This document shows, piece after piece, positions 56,958 to 64,000 of a stretch of DNA of 64,000 nt; the stretch's first letter is position 1; each line of letters opens with the position of its first letter. Origin of the DNA: Geotalea toluenoxydans JCM 15764 (GTDB taxonomy: Bacteria > Desulfobacterota > Desulfuromonadia > Geobacterales > Geobacteraceae); contig NZ_BBCJ01000009.1 in the NCBI RefSeq assembly GCF_001311985.1, positions 62,001 through 126,000 of the forward strand, written 5' to 3'. The notes below the pieces were generated by a model. That model saw only the letters and a list, made by a program, of their open reading frames with translations, made no database searches and was not told the DNA's origin. A program made the translations under genes and the position numbers.

Positions 56958-56994
56958 GCAGAAAAGGCGACCCCGGCGGGGCCGCCTTTTCTGC
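56958..56994. terminator. Bidirectional terminator between convergent genes
   Basis: A long stem GCAGAAAAGGCGACCCC / GGGGCCGCCTTTTCTGC with loop GGC and one mismatch. It lies between the TauE/SafE stop (56935) and the flavin-fold stop (57001), flanked by T on both strands within the stem, so it serves both. Confidence 0.8.
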
Positions 56995-57000
56995 AATGAT

Positions 57001-57423
57001 CTACAGGGTTATCCATTCCTTCGGCGCAAAGTTGCTCTCCATGGTCCAGGCCAGGGCCTGGCATCCCTCGACGCGGAAAACCGACATCAGGCTGTAGCCA
57101 CTCGCCTCGATCCATGGCTTCAGGAATTCCCGGCCCGGCGAGTTGACAATCTCCTCTTTCAGCGCCTGGTCGTCCACCAGTTTAGCCTTCCCTCGTACCC
57201 TTACCTGAATGTTTGCCTGCCAGTCATGAAAGCAGAGCTCCACGGCGGAATTGACCGTCATCTGCCGGTGGACATCCTTCATGGCTCCTGTGTGGAAAAG
57301 GATGCCCCGGTCATCGGCGCGATAAACAAGCATGCCCCGCACCCGTGGTTCCCCCTCTTCGATGGTTGCCAGATGGAATACCGGATTCCTGTTGATCAGC
57401 TCAATGAGTTCTTCTCTTTTCAT
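57001..57423 (-). CDS. Pyridoxamine 5'-phosphate oxidase-like FMN-binding protein
   Basis: 140 residues. ATG 57423 is preferred over an upstream ATG because GAGGAGGAGCTG precedes it and the family core starts there. The split-barrel pattern is clear: NPVFHLATIEEGEPRVRGML, VYRADDRGILFHTG, KDVHRQMTVNSAVELCFHD, IQVRVRGKAKLV and a C-terminal MSVFRVEG with NFAPKEWITL. It is a small flavin-binding (PNPOx-like/general stress type) protein; its substrate is unknown. Confidence 0.85.
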   Translation of the reverse strand: MKREELIELINRNPVFHLATIEEGEPRVRGMLVYRADDRGILFHTGAMKDVHRQMTVNSAVELCFHDWQANIQVRVRGKAKLVDDQALKEEIVNSPGREFLKPWIEASGYSLMSVFRVEGCQALAWTMESNFAPKEWITL

Positions 57424-57514
57424 CAGCTCCTCCTCGACTCTTTTTCCGCGAAGGTAACAGATTTGCAACAACGGGGCTTCCGGATTCATGCTTTTCGCTT
57501 CGGTTATCCTGCTT

Positions 57515-58381
57515 TTACGGTGTCATGACATCCGAGGGGGGGCAACCGAAGCGTTTGCGAAAAGTGTCGGTGAAGTGGGAATGACTGGCGAAACCACAAC
57601 GAAGCGCGACGGAGGTGACGCAGGTTTCGCCGGAGACTAGGAGACGGCGGGCTTTTGCCAGGCGCAGGTCGATCAGGTAATTCATCGGTGAAAGACCGGT
57701 CTCCTTGCGGAAGACGCGGCTGAAATGGGAGGATGACATGGCCGCCACGGTAGCCATCTCGTCCACCGTTACCTTTTCACCATAGCGATGGTGGAGATAT
57801 TCGACAACGCGATTGATTTCAATCCGGTTCGAAATATGGGGCGCCGATGAATTGATACCATGGGCGGCCCGGAGGATGGAGTGGGTGATGCGGATTGAGA
57901 CTGCTGCCAGCACAGCTTCCCCGCCGGGGAGTCCCGCTTCGTGTTCGGTCATGAACTCCTTAAGTAGATTGATCAGTTCCGGACCCGGAAGAAATCGACG
58001 GAAATCGTAGGCTTTTCCGGCAAGATCGTACTGCCTCGCCTCCCGGTCGTGAAGGGTATGGGAGACGAGGATGGCGATGTAGCGCGACTGCTCTTGTCCG
58101 GGAACTTCATGATGCAGTGATCCAGGATCGATGGCTACTACTTCGCCGGGGGCGGGGGTGATGTTTTTCCCCTTGGCCTGAAAATTACCCTTGTCGTCGA
58201 AAGTGAGGACGAAGGAGTATGCCGGGTGACTGTGGTCTCGGGTAATGGCGTAGAGACAGGGACCAACTGCCGGAATGAAGAGCCCTATGCCATCGCCGAC
58301 GAAGCAGTCAACATATTTGAGCTGTTCTTCCGACACCTCGCCGACAAGGGCGCGTATTTTTTCCAGTTTACTGGTTTCCAT
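57515..58381 (-). CDS. AraC-family transcriptional regulator with cupin-like sensor domain
   Basis: 288 residues. The N-terminal half (about 20-120) is a cupin-type sensor (HPAYSFVLTFDDKGNFQAKG, ITPAPGEVVAIDPGSLHHEV). The C-terminal AraC domain (about 190-288) has both helix-turn-helices: TVDEMATVAAMSSSHFSRVF RKETG and CVTSVALRCGFASHSHFTDT FRKRFG. It may act on the adjacent flavin-fold gene (same strand) or another operon. No matching operator is obvious. Confidence 0.9.
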   Translation of the reverse strand: METSKLEKIRALVGEVSEEQLKYVDCFVGDGIGLFIPAVGPCLYAITRDHSHPAYSFVLTFDDKGNFQAKGKNITPAPGEVVAIDPGSLHHEVPGQEQSRYIAILVSHTLHDREARQYDLAGKAYDFRRFLPGPELINLLKEFMTEHEAGLPGGEAVLAAVSIRITHSILRAAHGINSSAPHISNRIEINRVVEYLHHRYGEKVTVDEMATVAAMSSSHFSRVFRKETGLSPMNYLIDLRLAKARRLLVSGETCVTSVALRCGFASHSHFTDTFRKRFGCPPSDVMTP

Positions 58382-58574
58382 AGTTTCTCCGGACGGGCAT
58401 TATATACGATAGCGGAGGGGGATATGTCACTATCTTTATTGAGGTGTTTTTCGTCGCTTTTGGCCGCTCACAACCTGTCGATTCAGTAAAAATGAACGTT
58501 TTCCCATGGAGTTAGGCCTTTTCAAAGGTGAAAAAATTATGGTATCGTCAGTCGCTTGAAACCAGGAGGTAAAC

Positions 58575-58877
58575 GTGAAAACATTGCAGGCCGGATACAT
58601 CTCTATGGGTCGCCAGGGGAAGGCAACGGCGAGATTTTCTTTGCTCGTGCTGCTGATAATGCTTGCCGTGCTCTACGGTTGCAGCAAGCTGACCACGGAA
58701 AATTACGAGAAAATCAAGATGGGCATGGACTACGGCGAGGTAGCCGGTATTCTCGGCAAGTCGGACAGTTGCTCCGAGGCGCTTTTTGCCTGCATCTGGG
58801 GCAACGAGCAGAAGAACATCACGGTGAATTTCGTTGGCGACAAGGCGATTCTCTTCACCAGCAAAAATATCAGGTAG
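58575..58877 (+). CDS. Small lipoprotein, SmpA/BamE-like (DUF3862)
   Basis: 100 residues, starting at GTG 58575 after AGGAGGTAAAC. The signal peptide (SLLVLLIMLAVLYGCSKL) has lipobox LYGC. The mature domain (TENYEKIKMGMDYGEVAGIL, GKSDSCSEALFACIWGNEQK, NITVNFVGDKAIL) matches the two-helix, three-strand DUF3862/SmpA pattern. The location is probably the outer membrane inner leaflet. It lies 30 bp before the beta-lactamase-fold gene. Confidence 0.8.
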   Translation: MKTLQAGYISMGRQGKATARFSLLVLLIMLAVLYGCSKLTTENYEKIKMGMDYGEVAGILGKSDSCSEALFACIWGNEQKNITVNFVGDKAILFTSKNIR

Positions 58878-58907
58878 TCGGGGATAGGCTTAAAAATCCG
58901 GATTAAG

Positions 58908-59914
58908 ATGAGCCGATTGAGATTAAGACAATTCATGTGCTATGGCTTTGCGGCAGTGCTGCTGGTCAGTGGCGGCTGGTATGCCCATGGCTGGTACCAC
59001 CCCCATGACCACAGTGCATCCCGCCGGGTCAGGATTGCCGGCTTTCGCTTTATCAGTCCTCTCCTCGATGTGGAACTTCCAGAAGGGATGAGTATGCGGC
59101 TGGAGCCGATTCCCTTCAAGAACAAGGTGCTGGATTTCGTCCGCCAGCAGACCCAGACCGGTAGGGTCAGCGGCATGTCGGTTTATTTCCGGGACCTTTT
59201 CGACGGACCCTGGTTCGCATCAATGAAGATGCCAAATTCAATGCCGCCAGCATGATGAAGGTGCCGGTCATGATTGCATGGCTGAAGCGTGCCGAGAAAG
59301 ATCCGCGGATACTGGATCGGCAGTTTTATTATGACGGCAAGGAAGACCTGACGGCAATGCAGGATATCAAACCAAGACGTGCCATCGCTGCAGGCAGGAA
59401 GTACACGGTTGAGGAGTTGCTGCACTACATGGTCAATTACTCCGACAACAATGCCACCTCCTTGCTCTACAACGCATTGCCTCCCCAGGAGTTGAACGCA
59501 GTGCTGGATGGCATGGATGTGGACAACGACACAAGTGCGGGAAATAATGACATTACCGTCCACGGCTATTCGGGCTTTTTCCGCATTCTCTTCAATGCGG
59601 GCTATCTGAACCGGGAGATGTCGGAAAAGGCTCTGCAACTCCTTACCCTTGCCGACTTCCCCCAGGGGATTGCAGCGGGGGTGCCGAAAGGCACCCCGGT
59701 AGCGGCAAAATTCGGCGAATTCAATCAGGGCGAGGAACGGCAGTTGCATGAATTCGGCATTGTCTATCATCCCAAAGGTCCCTACATCCTTGGAATTATG
59801 ACACGTGGCCGTGATGCGAAGATTCAGGCGGAGGTAATAAGGGATCTTTCCGCCCTTATCTTCACTGAGATTTCCAATGGTTCGCCAGTAAAAGGCCCAG
59901 GGGGGATGCAATAA
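58908..59914 (+). CDS. Class A beta-lactamase-fold serine hydrolase (frameshifted)
   Basis: About 335 residues, with an N-terminal membrane or signal segment (MCYGFAAVLLVSGGWYAHGW). The frame slips near 59213: GGTTCGC should have one more base, giving RINEDAKFNAASMMKVPVMI. Active-site motifs follow: the S-x-x-K serine in ASMMKVPV, the SDN in VNYSDNNATSLL, and AAKFGEFNQGEERQLHEFGI at the KTG position, with an altered KTG. The altered third motif suggests a peptidase or esterase-type relative rather than a true resistance enzyme. It is exported, and its substrate is unknown. Confidence 0.8.
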
Positions 59915-59968
59915 ATTCCACGGCATTCAGTTCCCCCCTTGCCACCGCACCCTGTTGAAGGAGTTCGT

Positions 59969-60493
59969 ATGTCATCGGAGCAAGAATCTTTCGAAAGCCT
60001 GCCGGAAGTGGGTGGCCGCTGGCCCGGCTCCTGCTTTGTCTGTTCGGCAGATCATCCCCATGGGCTGCATCTGCGCTTCCGCCACACGGCAGAAGGGGTC
60101 ATTTCTAGCTGTGTCGTACCGGAGCACTACTGCGGCTTCGATGGGATGGTCCATGGTGGCATCATCACGACACTTCTGGACGAGGCATCGGCCTGGGCTC
60201 TGATGGCCCGCCACGGCAAACTGGGCGTGACACGGGAGATGACGGTCCGCTTCCTGAAACCGGTCATGACAGGGCAGGAGCTTACAGTTGAAGCCTGCAT
60301 CGTCGAATTCGACAGCAAAACGGCTGCCGTAAAGGGTACGGTAAAAAACAGCGAAGGTGAGATCCTTGCTGAAAGTTCCTGTTCCTGGGCTTTTCCGCGG
60401 TTATCGCGCATTGCGGGGCTGGCTGGGGTGGAAGAGCAGCGACTGCAGGCTTTTCTCGACGATTGTCGGCTGCCGGGCGATGGTGGTAAATGA
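59969..60493 (+). CDS. PaaI/hotdog-fold thioesterase
   Basis: 174 residues from ATG 59969 (RBS AAGGAG). The hotdog core has CFVCSADHPHGLHLRFRHTA, the catalytic region EHYCGFDGMVHGGIITTLLD and EASAWALMARHGKLGVTREM, then VRFLKPVMTGQELTVEACIV. The GMVHGGxxxTLLDE pattern marks the PaaI/YbgC-like acyl-CoA thioesterases. It precedes the GAPDH and acyl-CoA ligase genes, which fits acyl-CoA metabolism in the same stretch. Confidence 0.88.
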   Translation: MSSEQESFESLPEVGGRWPGSCFVCSADHPHGLHLRFRHTAEGVISSCVVPEHYCGFDGMVHGGIITTLLDEASAWALMARHGKLGVTREMTVRFLKPVMTGQELTVEACIVEFDSKTAAVKGTVKNSEGEILAESSCSWAFPRLSRIAGLAGVEEQRLQAFLDDCRLPGDGGK

Positions 60494-60569
60494 AAAATCT
60501 GAAGGATTGTTTTGCGTAATGTCATGGGAGGTCCCAATGACGGGCCTCGGAAAGAGAGGGGATAGAAGA

Positions 60570-62013
60570 ATGATGAATCAGAAGCAGACAGCGTATTTGA
60601 AGGAATGGCAGGGATATGAAGGATTAGCCGAGCAGATGCTGCCCATAATCGGCAGACTTTACCGTGACCATAACGTGGTGACCACCGTCTATGGCCGTTC
60701 GCTGGTCAACACTTCCACTATCGATATTCTCAAGGCCCATCGTTTTGCCAGGCTTATTCTGGACGGAGAGCTGACGGTGGTGGATACTTTTCCCATCCTG
60801 GAGGAGGTAGGCAAGCTGGACCTTGCTCCGGCGCGCATCGACATCGGCAGACTGGCCATTCGTTACCAGGCACAGGCGGGGCAGTTGCCAGTGGACGAAT
60901 TTCTCCGCCGCGAGCTTGCCCCGGTAAACACCGGCCGGGTGCCTCTGCTGGATGAGCCGCGGGACATCGTCCTTTACGGTTTCGGACGTATCGGCCGTCT
61001 TTTGGCCCGGATACTCATCGAAAAGGCGGGAAGCGGTGAAAAATTGCGCATCAGGCGGCGGTGGTCCGCAAGGGGAGCGCCGGAGACCTGGCAAAACGGG
61101 CCAGCCTCCTGCGTCGTGACTCTGTCCACGGCCAGTTCCACGGCATCATCACCATCGACGAAGAGGAAAACGCCATCATCGCCAACGGAACATGATCCGC
61201 ATCATCTATGCCGATGCCCCTGAAAATGTGGATTATACCCGGTACGGCATTCACAATGCCATTCTCATCGATAACACCGGTAAGTGGCGGGATCGGGAAG
61301 GGCTGGGGCGGCACCTGCAGGCGAAAGGGATTGCCAAGGTCATTCTCACCGCTCCGGGCAAGGGGGACATTCCCAACGTGGTGGCCGGGGTCAACAACGA
61401 ACTGATTACTGCCGAAGAGCCCCTCTTTTCGGCCGCCAGTTGCACCACCAATGCCATCGTGCCGGTGTTGAAGGCCGTGAACGACCGCTTCGGCATCGTC
61501 AGCGGCCATGTGGAAACCTGCCACTCCTATACCAATGACCAAAACCTCATCGACAATTACCACAAGGCTTCCCGTCGCGGCCGGAGCGCTCCTCTCAACA
61601 TGGTCATTACCGAGACCGGTGCCGCCAAAGCGGTGGCCAAGGCCCTGCCCGAGCTGACCGGCAAGCTGACCGGCAATGCCATCCGGGTGCCGACCCCCAA
61701 CGTCTCCCTGGCCATACTCAATCTTGAACTTAAGGAAGGGGCTACAGTGGAGGCACTGAACGATTATCTGCGCGACATCTCGCTGGAATCGCCACTGCAG
61801 AACCAGATCGACTTCACCAACTCGCCGGAGGTTGTATCCAGCGATTTCGTCGGTTCCCGCCATGCCGGGGTCGTGGATTCCCTGGCGACCATTGTCCAGG
61901 GTAACCGTTGTGTCCTCTATGTCTGGTACGACAACGAGTTTGGCTATAGCTGCCAGGTGGTGCGCATGGTGCAGAAGATGGCTGGTCTTGAATTGCCGGC
62001 AATGCCAAGCTGA
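60570..62013 (+). CDS. Long-form glyceraldehyde-3-phosphate dehydrogenase (two frameshifts)
   Basis: About 481 residues: an N-terminal extension of about 130 residues (LPIIGRLYRDHNVVTTVYGR, TSTIDILKAHRFARLI) precedes the Rossmann start DIVLYGFGRIGRLLARILIE. Catalytic Cys lies in SAASCTTNAIVPVLKAV, with HSYTNDQN, SAPLNMVITETGAAKAV and a final YVWYDNEFGYSCQVVRMV. One base is missing near 61053 (AAVVRKGSAGDLAKRASL) and one near 61191 (NGNMIRIIYADAPENVDY). This extended type occurs beside a normal gap gene in several proteobacteria and may be gluconeogenic. ATG 60570 is chosen. Confidence 0.88.
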
Positions 62014-62043
62014 AGGGTCTGCAGATCCACATCATATGAAAGC

Positions 62044-62067
62044 AAAGGCGACCGCAGGGTCGCCTTT
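62044..62067 (+). terminator. Terminator after the GAPDH gene
   Basis: Stem AAAGGCGACC / GGTCGCCTTT with a four-base loop, then ACTGTTTC. It starts 30 bp past the stop at 62013. Confidence 0.8.
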
Positions 62068-62197
62068 ACTGTTTCAATGCTTCCCCGGCCCGGCACCTTG
62101 TGAACGACCCTGGCCAGGGTGCAACACAAAGATCTGGCAGGATACTGTCGATGAAAGTAATATACGAATTTACAGTAAATTTTGAGGAGAGCACACA

Positions 62198-63835
62198 ATG
62201 AATGAGTTGCTGATTCCCCGCACCCCATCCGCCCATAGTTACCAGCTGCTGATCAGGAACATGCTCTACACGCCAATGGTCAACAATCCGGACCAGGAGA
62301 TCGTCTACCGTCATCACTATCGCGGCACTTACCGGGATCTTCGCGAACGTGTCTGCAGGCTCGCTTCGGTGTTGACCAGTCTTGGGGTAAAACCGGGGGA
62401 CACGGTGGCGGTGATGGACTGGGACAGCCACCGCTACCTGGAGATGTTCTTCGCCGTGCCCATGATCGGCGCGGTGCTGCACACCATCAATGTCCGGCTT
62501 TCGCCGGAGCAGATCCTCTATACCATCGACCATGCCGAGGATGATGTCCTTTTCGTCAACAGCGAATTTCTGCCCATCCTGGAGCAGATCCGTGGCCGAA
62601 TCGACCTGGTGCGGACCTACGTGCTCATTGCCGATGAGCCGTGCGACGCCCATACTGTCAAGTTTGCCGGAGAGTACGAGCAACTGCTGGCCCAGGCGGC
62701 CCCCCATTTCGATTTCCCCGATCTGGATGAAAATACCCGCGCCACCACCTTCTACACCACCGGCACCACCGGTTTGCCGAAGGGAGTCTATTTCAGCCAC
62801 AGGCAGCTGGTGATGCATACCATGGGACTACTGGCCATGCTGGGATCGGTGGTCGGCCATGGCGGTTTTCGCCGTGACGATGTCTACATGCCCATGACCC
62901 CCATGTTCCACGTGCACGCCTGGGGAATCCCTTACGTGGCGACCATGCTCGGCGTCAAACAGGTCTATCCCGGCCGCTATTCGCCGGACCTTCTGCTGGA
63001 GCTGAAGGAGAAGGAGCAGGTAACCTTTTCCCACTGTGTGCCGACCATTATGCATATGCTCCTCAAGCACCCCCATGCCGACCAGATGGACCTTTCCGGG
63101 TGGAAGCTGATCATCGGCGGCGCGGCCATGTCCCGGACCCTCTGCCTGGATGCGCTATCCCGCGGCATCGACGTCTTTACCGGTTACGGCATGTCCGAGA
63201 CCTGCCCGATCCTGACCATATCGCAGCTGACTCCGGAGATGCTCGATCTGTCACCGGATGAGCAGGCGGCGATTCGCTGCCGCACAGGCCTGTCTCTCCC
63301 CCTGGTCGAACTTAAAGTGGCTGACGGCAACATGCAGGAACAGCCATGGGACGGCAAGAGCAGCGGCGAGATCGTCGTCCGCGCCCCCTGGCTGAGCCAG
63401 GGCTACCTGAAAGACCACAAGGCGTCCGAGCGATTGTGGGACGGCGGGTACCTGCACACGGGCGATGTGGCGGTGCGGGACGAGAAGGGATATGTGAGGA
63501 TCACCGATCGTACCAAGGATGTGATAAAGGTGGCAGGGGAATGGATTTCGTCCCTTGAACTTGAGGATATCGTTGCCCATCATCATGCTGTGGCCGAGGT
63601 GGCGGTGATCGGTCAGCCCGACGAAAAGTGGGGTGAGCGCCCCCTGGTCCTGGTGGTGGCAAAGCCTGGGGAACAGGCCAACGAGAAGGAAATTGCCCAT
63701 CACCTTCGGCAGTACGCCGACAAGGGGGTAGTGAGCAAACATGTGGTGCTGGCCAGGGTGCGGCTGGTGGAGGCGATAGACAAGACCAGTGTCGGCAAGA
63801 TCAACAAGGTTGCCTTGCGGGAGAAATACCTGTAG
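62198..63835 (+). CDS. AMP-dependent acyl-CoA synthetase (medium/long-chain fatty acid ligase)
   Basis: 545 residues, intact. The adenylation signature TTFYTTGTTGLPKGVYFSHR is near residue 190, then VFTGYGMSETCPILTISQLT and the hinge region YLHTGDVAVRDEKGYVRITD RTKDVIKVAGEWISSLELED with the catalytic Lys near the end (TSVGKINKVALREKYL). It activates a fatty or other carboxylic acid as acyl-AMP then acyl-CoA. RBS GAGGAGAG precedes ATG 62198. It matches FadD/acyl-CoA synthetase-type enzymes of degradation pathways. Confidence 0.93.
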   Translation: MNELLIPRTPSAHSYQLLIRNMLYTPMVNNPDQEIVYRHHYRGTYRDLRERVCRLASVLTSLGVKPGDTVAVMDWDSHRYLEMFFAVPMIGAVLHTINVRLSPEQILYTIDHAEDDVLFVNSEFLPILEQIRGRIDLVRTYVLIADEPCDAHTVKFAGEYEQLLAQAAPHFDFPDLDENTRATTFYTTGTTGLPKGVYFSHRQLVMHTMGLLAMLGSVVGHGGFRRDDVYMPMTPMFHVHAWGIPYVATMLGVKQVYPGRYSPDLLLELKEKEQVTFSHCVPTIMHMLLKHPHADQMDLSGWKLIIGGAAMSRTLCLDALSRGIDVFTGYGMSETCPILTISQLTPEMLDLSPDEQAAIRCRTGLSLPLVELKVADGNMQEQPWDGKSSGEIVVRAPWLSQGYLKDHKASERLWDGGYLHTGDVAVRDEKGYVRITDRTKDVIKVAGEWISSLELEDIVAHHHAVAEVAVIGQPDEKWGERPLVLVVAKPGEQANEKEIAHHLRQYADKGVVSKHVVLARVRLVEAIDKTSVGKINKVALREKYL

Positions 63836-63904
63836 CAGTTGCCTGCTTTCCGGCAAAAGCAGCAGGATATGAAGCAGCCGGTTGATTGAAGATGTTTCTC
63901 TGAT

Positions 63905-63927
63905 GGGCGGTCAAGATGACCGCCCTT
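63905..63927. terminator. Hairpin between the acyl-CoA ligase and the edge gene
   Basis: Stem GGGCGGTCA / TGACCGCCC with a three-base loop, then TTTTATTTTTC. On the plus strand it ends the acyl-CoA ligase transcript. It also abuts the stop of the minus-strand gene at 63928-63930. Confidence 0.8.
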
Positions 63928-64000
63928 TTATTTTTCTTTATCCCGCAGGGTCTGCCGTTCCTCTTCGGACAGGCTTTCCACATATTCAATGAGGCCGCGC
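63928..64000 (-). CDS. C-terminal fragment of an unidentified gene (cut by window end)
   Basis: On the minus strand, an open phase enters from the window edge and reads RGLIEYVESLSEEERQTLRD then KEK and the TAA at 63928-63930. It is helical and charged. Only 23 residues are seen, so no family can be assigned. It converges on the acyl-CoA ligase gene with a shared hairpin between. Confidence 0.5.
   Translation of the reverse strand, partial: RGLIEYVESLSEEERQTLRDKEK

Overview
The window looks like a chromosomal segment of a Desulfuromonadia/Geobacterales bacterium (Geobacter- or Geotalea-like). This is inferred from gene order (recA-pilT-recX-alaS; argB-argD-argF-argG-argH followed by lysA-dapA-dapB-dapL), abundant two-component kinases, and GC-rich core genes separated by stereotyped GGCGGCC hairpin terminators. 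No tRNA, rRNA or CRISPR array was seen.

Layout. 1-7.1 kb: end of dnaJ, a phospholipase D-like protein, larB-larC (nickel-pincer cofactor), pgpA, cinA and a PAS/GAF sensor kinase. 7.2-12.6 kb: recA, pilT, recX, alaS. 12.6-27.8 kb: a cupin, a receiver-kinase protein, then a long arginine plus lysine/diaminopimelate cluster carrying an inserted PIN toxin-antitoxin pair and palindromic repeats. 28-39 kb: an accessory region with a compact ubiquitin-like conjugation module (Ubl, cysteine-free E2-like protein, JAB-E1 fusion) facing a divergent XRE/ImmA pair, a Fic protein, a pseudouridine synthase, a second PLP decarboxylase, trmO, a Phd/PIN pair, an Imm27-like protein, a Sel1-type lipoprotein and two decayed genes (yaiI, yaeQ). 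39-52 kb: secreted proteins, a multicopper oxidase with a dockerin-like tail, polX, PanP-type aspartate decarboxylase, a MITE and an MFS carrier. 52-64 kb: sodC, DoxX, VOC protein, a TetR/cupin unit with matching operators, an OmpA-like lipoprotein, TauE/SafE exporter, AraC regulator, a beta-lactamase-fold protein, a long-form GAPDH and an acyl-CoA ligase.

The most interesting element is at 28.2-31.7 kb. A single beta-grasp Ubl without a C-terminal diglycine, an E2-fold protein with no cysteine and an E1 with no cysteine in the usual crossover region are encoded together. They lie opposite an XRE repressor and an ImmA/IrrE-type metalloprotease, with three operator-like 18-bp sites spaced exactly 30 bp apart between the two units. 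This suggests a stress- or phage-induced Ubl conjugation pathway that does not use cysteine thioesters, comparable to recently described Bub-type systems.

A caution on quality: about 25 genes, including essential ones (alaS, dapA, argB), are broken by single-base shifts, nearly all single-base deletions on the gene's own strand. This is best read as sequence error. Such genes are annotated here as single CDSs across the shift. yaeQ, which also has two nonsense codons, is a better candidate for true decay.
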